The notes: generated by a model from the sequence alone, not told the origin. A DNA stretch of 64,000 bases from Flavobacterium sp. DG2-3 (GCF_030730925.1 NZ_JAVAMB010000005.1:234244-298243), one strand, 5' to 3'; numbered from the stretch's first letter, positions 52,927 to 63,072 are shown. Translations and numbers: made by a program.

Positions 52927-53307
52927 ATGAAAAAATCAGTTATTTATTTAGGACTAGCCTTAGTAACATTTGGAAATGTAGCAATGGCTTCAAACAAAAT
53001 TTCAACTTTTAAAAATCCAGTTGAACGTACAGGTTATGCAGCAAATCCATTAAATGTTGCAATTAGCAAAGGAGATCTTGAAACGGTTAAAAAGTTTATT
53101 GAATATGGCGCAGACGTTAACCAAATGTCTGAAGATCTTACTCCTTTAATGATCGCTGCACTTTACAATAAACACGAAATCATTAAAGTTTTATTGGCTA
53201 GCGGAGCAAATCCAAGCACCAAAAATGAAAAAGGTTATACTGCATTGAAATATGCACAAGGATCAAATGCTTCAGATGCAATCGCACTTTTGAAAGATTT
53301 GAAATAA
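52927..53307 (+). CDS. Secreted ankyrin-repeat protein, copy 2
   Basis: The 126-residue protein has a signal peptide (MKKSVIYLGLALVTFGNVAMA) and ankyrin repeats (NPLNVAISKGDLETVKKFI, LTPLMIAALYNKHEIIKVLL, GYTALKYAQGSN). It closely parallels copy 1 in length, repeat layout and leader. The A/T-rich leader contains TACCTTTA at 52867-52874, one base off the -7 consensus. It ends before a strong terminator, so each copy is an independent transcription unit. Confidence 0.82.
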   Translation: MKKSVIYLGLALVTFGNVAMASNKISTFKNPVERTGYAANPLNVAISKGDLETVKKFIEYGADVNQMSEDLTPLMIAALYNKHEIIKVLLASGANPSTKNEKGYTALKYAQGSNASDAIALLKDLK

Positions 53308-53334
53308 CAGTTTAAAAAAGTTTTGAGTTAGTAT

Positions 53335-53370
53335 AAAAATGACCTTTCTGAGCAAAAGGTCATTTTTTTT
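53335..53370 (+). terminator. Hairpin terminator after ankyrin copy 2
   Basis: AAAAATGACCTTT at 53335-53347 pairs with AAAGGTCATTTTT at 53355-53367, followed by further T. It lies 27 bases after the stop. Confidence 0.82.
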
Positions 53371-53468
53371 TGCTTTAGATTTTGCATACTAAAACAAAAA
53401 AGCACCATTATTTCTAATGATGCTTCTTCTTTTTTAAATCCCAACAAATGATTTAAAACTAAATATTT

Positions 53469-56400
53469 TTATTCTATTGGTACATCTTTCTTTCTGTTGA
53501 ATACCCAGAATAAGATCGGGAATACCAATAGTGTCAAGACTGTTGCGGTCATTAATCCGCCAATAATTACAATGGCAAGCGGTTTTTGCGATTCAGAACC
53601 AATTCCGGTAGAAATTGCAGCTGGCAATAATCCGATAGAAGCCATTAAAGCAGTCATAACTACGGCTCTTGTTCTGGCTTTTACTCCTCTGAAAATGGAC
53701 TCTTCGAGCGAAAATTTTGCCTTCAGATTATGATGAAATTCCGATATCAGAATAACACCATTTTGAATACAGATTCCTAAAAGAGCGATAAATCCAACTC
53801 CAGCAGAAATTCCGAAATTCATTCCTGTAATATGTAATGCTATAATTCCACCAATAATCGCAAACGGAACGTTAGCTAAAACGAGAAGCGAATCTTTAAA
53901 GTTTCCGAACAGAATAAATAAAAGAACAAAAATCCCGATTAAACTGATTGGTACAACCTGCGCCAAACGTGCACTCGCACGAACCTGATTTTCAAATTCG
54001 CCTGTCCAACCCGTTGTGTAACCCGCAGGAAGTTTAAGTTTATTTACTTTAGATTGCGCTTCGGCAATTGTACTTCCTAAATCTCGATCACGAACAGAGA
54101 ATTTTACTCCAATAAAACGTTTGGTATTATCTCTGTAAATAAACGCAGGACCTGTAATGGTTTTAATATCGCAGATTTCTTTCAAAGGAATTTTGATTCC
54201 GCTAATCGTTGGAACTTTAATTTCTTCCAAATCTTTTTCATCTTTTCTGTATTCTTTAGAAAAACGGACACGAACATCAAATTTCTTCTCGTCTTCATAT
54301 TTTTCAGTTGCCGTTTTTCCTCCAAAAGCCAATTCTAAAACGGCTTGCGCATCGCTTAAAGTTACACCGTAAGCCGCCATTTTTTCGCGGTCTAGGATTA
54401 CGCTTATTTCGGGCTGACCTACATTTCTAAGAATTCCAGCATCTTTTATTCCTGGAATATCTTTAATTTCAGCCAGAACTTTATTGGCAAGTTCGTCGAG
54501 TTTGTTCAAATCATCTCCATAAATTTTAACTGCATTCGATGCTTTAAAACCGGCAACCGATTCAGCAACGTTGTCAATTACGGGCTGAGAATAATTATAC
54601 GTAATTCCCTGATGAATTTTCAATTTATTATCCATTTCATTGATCAGATCGTCCATAGAAATTTTACGTTTCCATTCTGCTTTTGGAAGTAAGTCAACCT
54701 GAAGCTGAATAAACCCAAAACCATTCGGATCGGTTCCGTCATTGCTTCGTCCAGTTTGAGATAATACTTTTTTTACCTCAGGAAAACTTTCTAAGTCTTT
54801 TCTAATCATCGCCGCCGTTTTCACACTTTCAGGAAGAGAAGTACTCATTGGCAATTCAGCCGTAACCCATAAGGCTCCTTCATTTAATTGTGGTAAAAAT
54901 TCTGTTCCTAAGAAACCTGCAGAAAAGAAAACAGCTCCCAGTAACGCTGTAGACGCAATTAAGGTTTGAACTTTATGTTTAAAAGTCCAAGCAAATCCTT
55001 TCGATACAATTCGATCCCAGAAATTTACAAACGGATTGTGCTTTTCTCTTACATTTTTATTCAATAAAATATGAGAAAGAACTGGAACTAAAGTCAACGT
55101 AAAAATAAGTGCTCCCAATAAAGCAAAACCTAAAGTAAAGGCTAGAGGAGAGAACATTTTTCCTTCTACTTTTTGGAAAGAGAAAATAGGAAGCAGAGCC
55201 GTAATAATAATCAGTTTAGAAAAGAAAATAGCTTTACCCATTTCTGTTCCTGTTTTCTTGATTAAGCTTCCTTTAGCAATTTTATTGAATTTTTCCATTC
55301 CCAATTGATGCGCTCGATGATCGAGAACTACAAACAATCCTTCGACCATTACGACGGCTCCGTCAATGATAATTCCGAAATCGACAGCACCTAAACTCAA
55401 AAGATTGGCGCTCATTCCCATCATTTTCAAACATAAAAAAGCAAATAAAAGCGACAGCGGAATAACAATAGAAACCGTGAAAGTAGTTCGCCAATCGGCC
55501 ATAAATAAGAATACAACACAAGTAACCAGAATAATACCTTCAAATAAATTGTGCATTACCGTTTCGGTAGTAAAATTCATTAGATTATCACGATCGTAAA
55601 AAGTTTCAATTTTTATGTCTTTTGGAAGAACATTTTCATTAAGATCTTTGATTTTAGCTTTTATCAATGCCAGAGTTTCCTGCGGATTTTCTCCTTTACG
55701 CATTACAACAATTCCTTCTACAGCATCGTCATTATTACCAAGACCGGTTTGTCCAACTCTTGGCATTGAACTTTCGTAAACGTCAGCTAAATTTTTGACC
55801 AAAATCGGATTTCCGCCGGCATCGTCAACAATAATATTTCCAATATCTTCTCTTGACTTTAATAAACCAACACCACGAACTACAAAAGCTTGTCCGTTTT
55901 TTTCAATTACATCACCACCAACATTTAAGTTTCCGGAGTTTACTGCATTATAAACCTGCAATGGAGTAATATTATATTTTGCCAATTTAATCGGATCAAC
56001 CCCAACTTCATAAGTTTTAGTCTGACCTCCAAAAACATTCAAATCGGCAACACCAGGAAGTGAACGTAATTGTTTATCGATAACCCAGTTTTGGTAAGTC
56101 AATAATTCTCTACTGTCTCGGCTATCGCTTTTTACAATATATCTAAAAATTTCTCCAGTTGGCCCGTAAGGAGGCTGTACGTCTGGTTCGACATCATCTG
56201 GGAGCGAAACATTTTTCAATAAATTGTTTACTTGAAAACGGGCAAAAGTATCATCAACACCGTCATCAAAAATGATTTTTATTACAGACAAACCAAACAT
56301 CGTAATGCTTCGAACACTGGTCTTTTTCTGTACAGAGTTCATGGCAATTTCAATAGGAGAGGTCACGAAGCGCTCTACTTCTTCAGCACTTTTTCCATTC

Positions 56401-56567
56401 CATTGCGTAATAATAATGATTTGTGTATTGGTAACGTCTGGGAAGGCGTCGATTGGCATATTTTTGAATGAAATAAAGCCAGCCACAGCCAATAATCCAA
56501 CCCAAAAGAAAGTAAATGCTTTATTCTTTAGTGAAAAAGCAATAATATTTTTAATGAATTTGTTCAT
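53469..56567 (-). CDS. Heavy-metal-type RND efflux pump, inner-membrane component (CzcA/CusA family)
   Basis: The 1,032-residue protein has the RND topology of twelve membrane helices with two large periplasmic loops. The proton-relay helix contains the HME-family motif DFGIIIDGAVVMVE near residue 400. Other family segments are KNMPIDAFPDVTNTQIII and IQNGVILISEFHHNLKAK. It would export metal cations (Cu, Ag, Zn, Co or Cd; specificity not readable) using proton motive force, with the adaptor and outer-membrane genes immediately upstream (4 and 12 bases between genes). No terminator was identified after it. Confidence 0.95.
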   Translation of the reverse strand: MNKFIKNIIAFSLKNKAFTFFWVGLLAVAGFISFKNMPIDAFPDVTNTQIIIITQWNGKSAEEVERFVTSPIEIAMNSVQKKTSVRSITMFGLSVIKIIFDDGVDDTFARFQVNNLLKNVSLPDDVEPDVQPPYGPTGEIFRYIVKSDSRDSRELLTYQNWVIDKQLRSLPGVADLNVFGGQTKTYEVGVDPIKLAKYNITPLQVYNAVNSGNLNVGGDVIEKNGQAFVVRGVGLLKSREDIGNIIVDDAGGNPILVKNLADVYESSMPRVGQTGLGNNDDAVEGIVVMRKGENPQETLALIKAKIKDLNENVLPKDIKIETFYDRDNLMNFTTETVMHNLFEGIILVTCVVFLFMADWRTTFTVSIVIPLSLLFAFLCLKMMGMSANLLSLGAVDFGIIIDGAVVMVEGLFVVLDHRAHQLGMEKFNKIAKGSLIKKTGTEMGKAIFFSKLIIITALLPIFSFQKVEGKMFSPLAFTLGFALLGALIFTLTLVPVLSHILLNKNVREKHNPFVNFWDRIVSKGFAWTFKHKVQTLIASTALLGAVFFSAGFLGTEFLPQLNEGALWVTAELPMSTSLPESVKTAAMIRKDLESFPEVKKVLSQTGRSNDGTDPNGFGFIQLQVDLLPKAEWKRKISMDDLINEMDNKLKIHQGITYNYSQPVIDNVAESVAGFKASNAVKIYGDDLNKLDELANKVLAEIKDIPGIKDAGILRNVGQPEISVILDREKMAAYGVTLSDAQAVLELAFGGKTATEKYEDEKKFDVRVRFSKEYRKDEKDLEEIKVPTISGIKIPLKEICDIKTITGPAFIYRDNTKRFIGVKFSVRDRDLGSTIAEAQSKVNKLKLPAGYTTGWTGEFENQVRASARLAQVVPISLIGIFVLLFILFGNFKDSLLVLANVPFAIIGGIIALHITGMNFGISAGVGFIALLGICIQNGVILISEFHHNLKAKFSLEESIFRGVKARTRAVVMTALMASIGLLPAAISTGIGSESQKPLAIVIIGGLMTATVLTLLVFPILFWVFNRKKDVPIE

Positions 56568-56570
56568 GTC

Positions 56571-57653
56571 TTAATTATTTAAAGCACCATAAATGAATAG
56601 CTGGTTGTTTGTAATTACCTTTTCATTCTCTTTTAAACCGCTCGAAATATAAGTCGTGTCTCCAACAACTCTGTAAACTTCTACTTGTCTGGTTTCGATA
56701 TTATTTCGGTCTTTAAAAACTACTACAAAATTTTTGCTTTTATCAAACACAATAGCTTTACTAGGCACGGCTATCATAGATTGATTTTCGTTAAAAGACA
56801 ATTTGATATTCGCATTCATATCAGGTTTAAGCATATAATCTGTATTGCTTAGTTTAATTCTGGCCTGCATGGCTTTCGTTTCTGGATCAATTACATTGTA
56901 GATTTTGTCTACTTTGCCATAAAAGGTTTTATCAGGATAACTTAAAGTGGTAACCGCAGCGTTAGTTCCCAGTTTTACTTTATTAATATCAATTTCATTA
57001 ATATTCGCCATTGCCCAGACTTCGCTAATCTCTGCAATATCAAAGATGTTTTCTGAACGGTCATTACGCAAAAGCATATCCTGATTGATGCTTTTTTGAA
57101 TAATAAAACCGCTTATAGGAGCTGTTACTTCATAAATAGATCCAGCTTTGATATTATAAATTTTATAAGTTTCCTGAATTTTGCTTAATTGAGATTGCGC
57201 TTTATTTACTTCAGATTTTGCTTGAAGAACATCACTTTCAGAATTTAATTTTCCGTCAAATAATTCCTGAGCAACCTTTAAATTGTTTTTTGCAACCAGC
57301 AAATCACTTTTAGCGTCAATAAATTGTTTTTCAAAATCAGCAACATCCGTGCTTTTTATAGTAGCCAGAACTTGTCCTTTTTTGACATAATCTCCAAGCT
57401 CAACGTTTACTTTCATTACATTTCCACCAACAAGCGGATATACATCGATCATTTTATTATTGTCGGCTGTAATTTTTCCATAAAAACTTAGCTCATTTTT
57501 TACAGGCTCCGTTTTAGCTTCGGCCGTTGTGGTCGTTTTTAGCATATCGTTGCTTAAAACAAACGAAGTATTGGTTTCAGGATTTTCAACTTCCTTTTTG
57601 CAGCTTGTCAGAGCCAAACTAACTATTGCGATTCCTAAGAATATATGTTTCAT
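56571..57653 (-). CDS. RND efflux periplasmic adaptor (CzcB/CusB family lipoprotein)
   Basis: The 360-residue membrane-fusion protein starts with a lipoprotein signal (GIAIVSLALTSCKKEV, Cys18). It continues with the biotinyl-lipoyl motif (VYPLVGGNVMKVNVELGDYV), a coiled-coil hairpin (about 125-190), the second lipoyl half (ITAPISGF-like segment VTAPISGFIIQKSIN) and beta-barrel domains. It links the inner-membrane pump to the outer-membrane channel. No His-rich metal-binding extension is visible. It lies between the channel and pump genes. Confidence 0.93.
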   Translation of the reverse strand: MKHIFLGIAIVSLALTSCKKEVENPETNTSFVLSNDMLKTTTTAEAKTEPVKNELSFYGKITADNNKMIDVYPLVGGNVMKVNVELGDYVKKGQVLATIKSTDVADFEKQFIDAKSDLLVAKNNLKVAQELFDGKLNSESDVLQAKSEVNKAQSQLSKIQETYKIYNIKAGSIYEVTAPISGFIIQKSINQDMLLRNDRSENIFDIAEISEVWAMANINEIDINKVKLGTNAAVTTLSYPDKTFYGKVDKIYNVIDPETKAMQARIKLSNTDYMLKPDMNANIKLSFNENQSMIAVPSKAIVFDKSKNFVVVFKDRNNIETRQVEVYRVVGDTTYISSGLKENEKVITNNQLFIYGALNN

Positions 57654-57665
57654 TTCTATAATTTT

Positions 57666-58913
57666 TTAAAATAAATCTTTGTTGATGGTACTATTTAATT
57701 CTTCGCCTGCGATAACGACTTTTTTCTTTAATTCATTTAACTGAATTATTGCCTGATTGTAGCTTTCCATGAAATCGGTAAATTCTAAAAGGCTTACGTT
57801 TCGTTTCTGAAAGTTGGTCAGCATTCCGTTGTAAACCGCTTCAAAATCAGAATTTACAGTTGGCTTGATCACGCTGTAGTTTTGTCTAGATTCATCCCAT
57901 TTGGTCCAAGCAGAAGTAATTTCGGTTTGCAATTGCAACTCGAAATTTTGTTTTTCAACTTTCGATTGTTCCAGAATAGATTGGGCGTATTTAATATTTC
58001 CTTTATTCTTGTTCCATAAAGGCAACGGAATACCTACGCTTAAATTAGCTTCATTGTTAAACGCTCCGCTTCGCTGATCGTAGTTGGCGCCCAAAGTAAT
58101 ATCTGGAACCGAAAGCGATTTTTGCCATTTTACATTCAGTTCATTAGCATCAATTTCTTTTTGTTTGGCCAGATAATCAGGTCGGTTTGCGATTGCTTGT
58201 TCTTCAAAACCTTTAAGGTCAAAAGCGATTATCTTTAAATATTTATCTGAATCTTCTTTTCTTACTGTCGGAATTACATTTTCAGTTTCATTCAAAAGAA
58301 GTTTCAAATTCGCCTGTTCTTCTATATTATCATTAATAACTTCCAGTCTTTCATTTTTGAAATTTAGATACAACGACTGCAAACGAACCACATCTTTTAA
58401 AGGAATATTCCCTTTTTGAGCCTGAATAGAGTACGAATTGATTAAGTTTTCGATGTGTGCCAATTGTTTATCTGTGTTTTCCAGATTTTTAGTATTATAA
58501 TAAACAGTAAAAAAGCTTTTACGCAATTGCAGTTTTAAAGTGCGTAAAACGTCATTAAACTGAAGTTCCGCCAATTGTGCATTAGCTTGAGCAAGTTTAA
58601 CTTCATTTCTTTTTTTACCTCCAAGATAAATAAGCTGTTCAATTGCAAATACTTTCTGTCCGTTTTTGCCAATGTCAAAAAACTTGTCACGTTCAGGATT
58701 ATAAGCATTCAATTCGGCAGTTATAGTGGGGTTGTCCCAAATCCTGGCCTGAATAGTTAGGGCTTTTGCGGCATCAATATTATATTGCGACGCCAGTAAA
58801 AAAAGATTCTTTTTTAAGAATTGGCTTTCACAGTCTTGAAGAGTGACTGTTTTTTGAGCCATAACTACCTGATTGAGCAATGCAAGCAGTAAGAATGCAT
58901 ATAGTTTTTTCAT
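57666..58913 (-). CDS. RND efflux outer-membrane factor (TolC/CusC family)
   Basis: The 415-residue protein has a signal peptide (to VVMAQ) and two outer-membrane efflux protein repeats with long helices (ANAQLAELQFNDVLRTLKLQ, ELQLQTEITSAWTKWDESRQ). A conserved VGIPLPLWNKNKGNI segment is typical of CzcC-type channels. It opens the three-gene pump operon; an 84-base gap separates it from the kinase gene upstream. Confidence 0.92.
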   Translation of the reverse strand: MKKLYAFLLLALLNQVVMAQKTVTLQDCESQFLKKNLFLLASQYNIDAAKALTIQARIWDNPTITAELNAYNPERDKFFDIGKNGQKVFAIEQLIYLGGKKRNEVKLAQANAQLAELQFNDVLRTLKLQLRKSFFTVYYNTKNLENTDKQLAHIENLINSYSIQAQKGNIPLKDVVRLQSLYLNFKNERLEVINDNIEEQANLKLLLNETENVIPTVRKEDSDKYLKIIAFDLKGFEEQAIANRPDYLAKQKEIDANELNVKWQKSLSVPDITLGANYDQRSGAFNNEANLSVGIPLPLWNKNKGNIKYAQSILEQSKVEKQNFELQLQTEITSAWTKWDESRQNYSVIKPTVNSDFEAVYNGMLTNFQKRNVSLLEFTDFMESYNQAIIQLNELKKKVVIAGEELNSTINKDLF

Positions 58914-58997
58914 TGTATCAAATTTATTTTATACAAATATGCTATCAGCCGACTTTAAGACGCCTTAAAATCTACCTTAAAAATAGCTTAAAATAAA

Positions 58998-60359
58998 TTA
59001 TCTACGAAAAATAATACTAAATAAATTAATGTTAGTATCTGGAATACTGTAAGTTATGTATGAGTTGTGAAGATTAAGAATACGATTTACAATTCGAAGC
59101 CCAAGTCCAAAACCAGTAATTCCTTTAGCATTTTCGCCACGCATAAAAGGCTGAAAAAGATTTTTTTGTTCCGAATCATTTAAAGTTCGGCCAGAATTTG
59201 AAATCGATAAAATCAACTGACCATTCTCAGTACCGATTTTTACCTTTGCCTGTTTGTTGTCTGAATAAATGTAGGCGTTTTTTAAAACATTGGTTATAGC
59301 AATTTCTAAAAGATTTTTATTGCCATTAAATTCTAATGCGGTATCCAAATCGTCGCTTTCTTCCATTTCAAAAAGAATAACAAAATCTGGAAATGTTTTA
59401 TTGATTTTTTCAATTGAAGAAAACAAAATCTCATCGATACGCTGAACATCATTATGATCCGTTTTTCGATTGTCAATTTTAGAAAGAATCAATAACGAGT
59501 TAATCAATTCGCTCAAATGATTGACATCGTCTAATATATTATTTAAGAAAGATTTCTTTTCGGGATTAATTTCAGGATCAGTAATAGCATTTTCAATTTG
59601 AGAAGTCATTCTAGAAAGAGGAGTTCGCAATTCGTGAGACGCATGTGCTGTAAACTCTTTTTGCTTTTGATAGGAAATCTCAATTCGATCCATCATAAAA
59701 TTAAACTCGTCTGCAATTAAATCAATTTCGTTTTTACTTCGATGTGATGTAATTCGGGTGTCGAGATTATTTTCGTTAATATTTTTGATTTTTTGATGAA
59801 AGGAATCAAGAGGTTTTAAAGCTTTTTTTACCGCTAAAGAAGTCAAAAGCCAGCAAATAGTAGTAAAGAACAAATAAGAGATAACCAACGTATATCTCAA
59901 AAACAGCAATTTCTTTTTGCCATAATCGTCCGTTGCAGAAATAAGTGCATAGAAATCTTTATCGTTGGTATCATAAAAAACACCATAAACTTCATAATCG
60001 CCTTGCTGTTTAAAAAAGGTTTTATTCTTTTTCAAATATTTTAAATCCTCAATTGACCAATTTATTTTAGCATCATCGATACTGCTGTAAATCAGTTTAA
60101 AATTAGAATCGAAAACAAGCGTTTTTTCATCGTAAAGTTTATTGATAGAATTTTGGTCAATTATTTTTAAAAGCTGATTATCGACACGCTTTACATTAAC
60201 AAGCAATTTGATGTTAGATAAAGCTTTAATCTCTAATCGATCTCTAAATTCTTCTTTTCTATAATTAGAATACAAAACGAATATCACAGTAGAAGCCAAA
60301 CCAAAAAGAATGGTAAACAGCAAACTAACCAAAAGTGATATCCGATTTTTTAATGTCAT
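58998..60359 (-). CDS. Sensor histidine kinase of the metal-efflux two-component system
   Basis: The 453-residue protein has two membrane helices (about 10-30 and 154-176) flanking a periplasmic domain of about 120 residues. A HAMP domain follows, then the phosphoacceptor His242 in HASHELRTPLSR and an HATPase domain (GITGFGLGLRIVNRIL). It resembles CusS-type kinases. Its start overlaps the response-regulator stop by 4 bases (ATGA). The periplasmic domain lacks an evident His-rich metal motif, so metal sensing is inferred from the neighbours. Confidence 0.93.
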   Translation of the reverse strand: MTLKNRISLLVSLLFTILFGLASTVIFVLYSNYRKEEFRDRLEIKALSNIKLLVNVKRVDNQLLKIIDQNSINKLYDEKTLVFDSNFKLIYSSIDDAKINWSIEDLKYLKKNKTFFKQQGDYEVYGVFYDTNDKDFYALISATDDYGKKKLLFLRYTLVISYLFFTTICWLLTSLAVKKALKPLDSFHQKIKNINENNLDTRITSHRSKNEIDLIADEFNFMMDRIEISYQKQKEFTAHASHELRTPLSRMTSQIENAITDPEINPEKKSFLNNILDDVNHLSELINSLLILSKIDNRKTDHNDVQRIDEILFSSIEKINKTFPDFVILFEMEESDDLDTALEFNGNKNLLEIAITNVLKNAYIYSDNKQAKVKIGTENGQLILSISNSGRTLNDSEQKNLFQPFMRGENAKGITGFGLGLRIVNRILNLHNSYITYSIPDTNINLFSIIFRR

Positions 60360-61036
60360 TCCTTGTCGCTTAAATAATATCCGTAACCTACTTTAGTGCG
60401 GATAAGTTTTGTTTCATGTTCTTTATCGATTTTCTTTCTCAAAAAGTTTATATAAACTTCTATAGTATTCTGATTGGTTTCTATATGATAATCCCAGAGT
60501 TTATCGGCAATAAACTGTTTAGAAAGCACTTTTCCTTTAGCATGTGCCAAAATTAAAATTAAATTGAATTCTTTTGGCGTTAGTTTTATTTCTTCTCCAG
60601 ATCTAAAAACTTTCATTTCTTCTTCCAGAATTTCAAGATCGTCAATTACAATTTTATTTTCAATCTGCTGCGGAACTTCTTTTCTCCTTAAAAGCGACTG
60701 AACTCTCGCGTACAATTCCTCAAAATGAAAAGGTTTTACCAAATAATCGTCTGCGCCGTTATCAAAAGAAGATAATTTGTCTTCAATTTCGCTAAAAGCC
60801 GTAAGCATTATAATTGGAGTCTTTTTGTCAACTTTACGAATATCCCTGCAAACATCAATTCCGTTTGTTCCTGGAACATTAATATCCAGAATAATCAAAT
60901 CGTAATCGTAAGGAAAATACTTTTTGATGAGAAGCGAGCCATCATAATAAGGAAAACACTCGAAATCCTTCGAAATAAAGAACGCCGAAATTTCTTTAGA
61001 CAAAGTAAAATCGTCTTCGAGCAGTAATATTTTCAT
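60356..61036 (-). CDS. OmpR/CusR-type response regulator of the metal-efflux system
   Basis: The 226-residue protein has a receiver domain with Asp8/Asp9, phosphoacceptor Asp51 (LIILDINVPGTNGID) and Lys in DYLVKPFHF. A winged-helix DNA-binding domain follows (IKLTPKEFNLILILAHAKGK, NTIEVYINFLRKKID, RTKVGYGYYL). It precedes the kinase gene and is the first gene of the regulatory pair, which probably activates the pump operon downstream. Confidence 0.95.
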   Translation of the reverse strand: MKILLLEDDFTLSKEISAFFISKDFECFPYYDGSLLIKKYFPYDYDLIILDINVPGTNGIDVCRDIRKVDKKTPIIMLTAFSEIEDKLSSFDNGADDYLVKPFHFEELYARVQSLLRRKEVPQQIENKIVIDDLEILEEEMKVFRSGEEIKLTPKEFNLILILAHAKGKVLSKQFIADKLWDYHIETNQNTIEVYINFLRKKIDKEHETKLIRTKVGYGYYLSDKE

Positions 61037-61099
61037 GTTGTTTGTTATTTGTAAATCCAGATCTGTGTATTAATCTGGATTTACATTAGAAATATATTT

Positions 61100-62188
61100 T
61101 TAGTTAAAATAAGAAAAAGTTTCGTTATTCTCAATTTTTAATAAGGCTTCATAAATAAGTTGGATTACATTTTCAACATCGTCCTTATGAACCATTTCTA
61201 CCGTTGTGTGCATGTAACGCAACGGAAGCGAAATCAATGCAGAAGGCACACCACCATTACTGTAAGCAAAAGCATCTGTATCTGTACCCGTAGCTCGTGA
61301 TGTAGCATGTCTCTGAAACGGAATTTTATTTTCTAAGGCTGTATCTACAATCAAATCACGCAATTTATTCTGAATTGCCGGTGAGTAACCAATAACAGGG
61401 CCTTTACCCATTTTAAGATCGCCTTCCACCTTTTTATCAATCATTGGAGTAGTGGTATCGTGGCAAACATCAGTCACAATCGCAACATTTGGTTTAATTC
61501 GGTGAGCAATCATTTCAGCTCCACGAAGACCAATTTCTTCCTGAACAGAATTTACAATATACAAACCAAAAGGAAGCGTTTTTTTATTCTCGTGTAATAA
61601 ACGTGCAACTTCAGCAATCATAAAACCGCCCATTCTATTATCAATAGCACGGCAAACAAATTTATTTTCGTTTAAAATCATAAATTCGTCTGGATACGTA
61701 ATCACACAACCCACATGAACACCTAATGCTTCAACCTGCTCTTTAGTTTCGCATCCTAAATCAATAAAAATATTACTCAATTTCGGAACTTCTTCTTTGT
61801 CACGTAAACGAGTATGGATCGCAGGCCATCCAAAAACACCTTTTACAATCCCGTTTTTAGTATGAATATTAACCCTTTTCGAAGGAGCAATCTGATGATC
61901 AGAACCACCATTTCGTATTACATATATTAAACCATCTTCCGTAATATAATTTACATACCATGAAATTTCATCAGCATGTCCTTCAATAACAACTTTATAG
62001 GGAGCATCAGGATTAATTACTCCAACAGCAGTTCCGTAAGTATCAGTTATAAAAGTATCCACATAAGGTTTTAAGTAATCCATCCAAAGTTTCTGGCCTT
62101 CACTTTCGTAACCAGTAGGAGAGGCATTATTTAAGTAACTTTCCAAGAAAGCTATAGAGTTATCATTTAAGATAGAATTTGTGCTCAT
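61100..62188 (-). CDS. M42-family metallopeptidase (glutamyl aminopeptidase type)
   Basis: The 362-residue enzyme has the two-metal motifs of M42 aminopeptidases: VIEGHADEISWYV, the bridging Asp in CRAIDNRMGGFMIAEVA, the Glu pair in VNSVQEEIGLRGA, VTDVCHD, and the final His in PLRYMHTTVEMVHKDDV. Such proteins are cytoplasmic tetrahedral (TET) aminopeptidases. It is divergent from the DUF4294 gene with 81 bases between starts. Confidence 0.9.
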   Translation of the reverse strand: MSTNSILNDNSIAFLESYLNNASPTGYESEGQKLWMDYLKPYVDTFITDTYGTAVGVINPDAPYKVVIEGHADEISWYVNYITEDGLIYVIRNGGSDHQIAPSKRVNIHTKNGIVKGVFGWPAIHTRLRDKEEVPKLSNIFIDLGCETKEQVEALGVHVGCVITYPDEFMILNENKFVCRAIDNRMGGFMIAEVARLLHENKKTLPFGLYIVNSVQEEIGLRGAEMIAHRIKPNVAIVTDVCHDTTTPMIDKKVEGDLKMGKGPVIGYSPAIQNKLRDLIVDTALENKIPFQRHATSRATGTDTDAFAYSNGGVPSALISLPLRYMHTTVEMVHKDDVENVIQLIYEALLKIENNETFSYFN

Positions 62189-62269
62189 AAAAAATATTTT
62201 TTGCTAAAATATAAATTTGGTATTAGAGTTGTGTATAAATATATAATTTTACACTTAAATTATGATTCA

Positions 62270-62950
62270 ATGAGACTAACCACCTTTTTATTTATACTAT
62301 TAGTTTGTTTTTCTTCCAAAGCCCAAGTTACTCCCAAAGAGAACGAACAAATGGGATACATTCTCACAGAGAGAGATTCAATTTTAGGTGATACCATTCA
62401 GCTTCCTGAAATAATTATTTCTAAGGGGCAGAAGATGAGCCCAGAAGAAATGAAGCAATTCCAAATTCTGCAAAATCGAGTTTATAAAGTCTATCCGTAT
62501 GCAAAACTAGCTTCAGAGAGATTAACAGCTTTAAACAACGGAATGGCTAGATTGAAAACTAGTCGCGAAAAGAAGAAGTATTTTAAAATCGTAGAAGATT
62601 ACTTAAATAACGAATTCGAACAAAGGCTAAAAAAATTATCCAGAAAGCAAGGACAGATTTTAGTAAAGCTGATTCATCGCCAAACTGGTATTACAACCTA
62701 CGAATTAATAAAAACACTAAAAAGCGGATTCAAAGCCTTTGTATCTAATACAACCGCCAATTTATTTGATATTAGTTTAAAAGAAGAGTACAAGCCATAT
62801 GATGTAAACGAAGACTATTTAATAGAAACCATCTTAGTTCGAGCATTCGAATCGGGTCGACTTGTAAATCAAAAACCCGCCAATCCAGTAGATTACCAAG
62901 ATCTAGCAGAAAAATGGCAACATAAAGCAAAAGAGCTAAACAAGAAATAA
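62270..62950 (+). CDS. DUF4294 family protein, exported
   Basis: The 226-residue protein starts with a signal peptide (MRLTTFLFILLVCFSSKAQ) from ATG 62270; a longer frame from 62201 is not supported. The body matches DUF4294, a Bacteroidota family of unknown function (PEIIISKGQKMSPEEMKQF, VYPYAKLASERLTALNNGM, VKLIHRQTGITTYELIK). It is rich in Lys/Arg/Glu helices and probably lies in the periplasm. It is divergent from the M42 gene. Confidence 0.82.
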   Translation: MRLTTFLFILLVCFSSKAQVTPKENEQMGYILTERDSILGDTIQLPEIIISKGQKMSPEEMKQFQILQNRVYKVYPYAKLASERLTALNNGMARLKTSREKKKYFKIVEDYLNNEFEQRLKKLSRKQGQILVKLIHRQTGITTYELIKTLKSGFKAFVSNTTANLFDISLKEEYKPYDVNEDYLIETILVRAFESGRLVNQKPANPVDYQDLAEKWQHKAKELNKK

Positions 62951-62985
62951 TTCGATACCTATATAAGATAACTATTTAACCCTAC

Positions 62986-63016
62986 AACCCGACAGGTTTC
63001 CAAAACCTGTCGGGTT
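62986..63016. repeat. 14-bp inverted repeat, a REP-like hairpin
   Basis: AACCCGACAGGTTT at 62986-62999 pairs exactly with 63003-63016 around a 3-base loop. It lies 36 bases past the DUF4294 stop. I recall the ACCCGACAGGTTTxxAAACC pattern as common in intergenic DNA of this group. It could double as a weak terminator, though the following T-tract is poor. Confidence 0.6.
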
Positions 63017-63052
63017 TGCTTATTATATATGTATAGATTCCAATTTTCTGTA

Positions 63053-63072
63053 GAGGCGCACCGCAGTGCGTC
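63053..63072. repeat. Short imperfect palindrome of the AGGCGCACCGCAGTGCGTCT type
   Basis: The 20-base block is almost self-complementary; most of the mismatches are transitions that would still allow G-U pairs in RNA. It looks like another member of the intergenic palindrome families. Confidence 0.38.
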
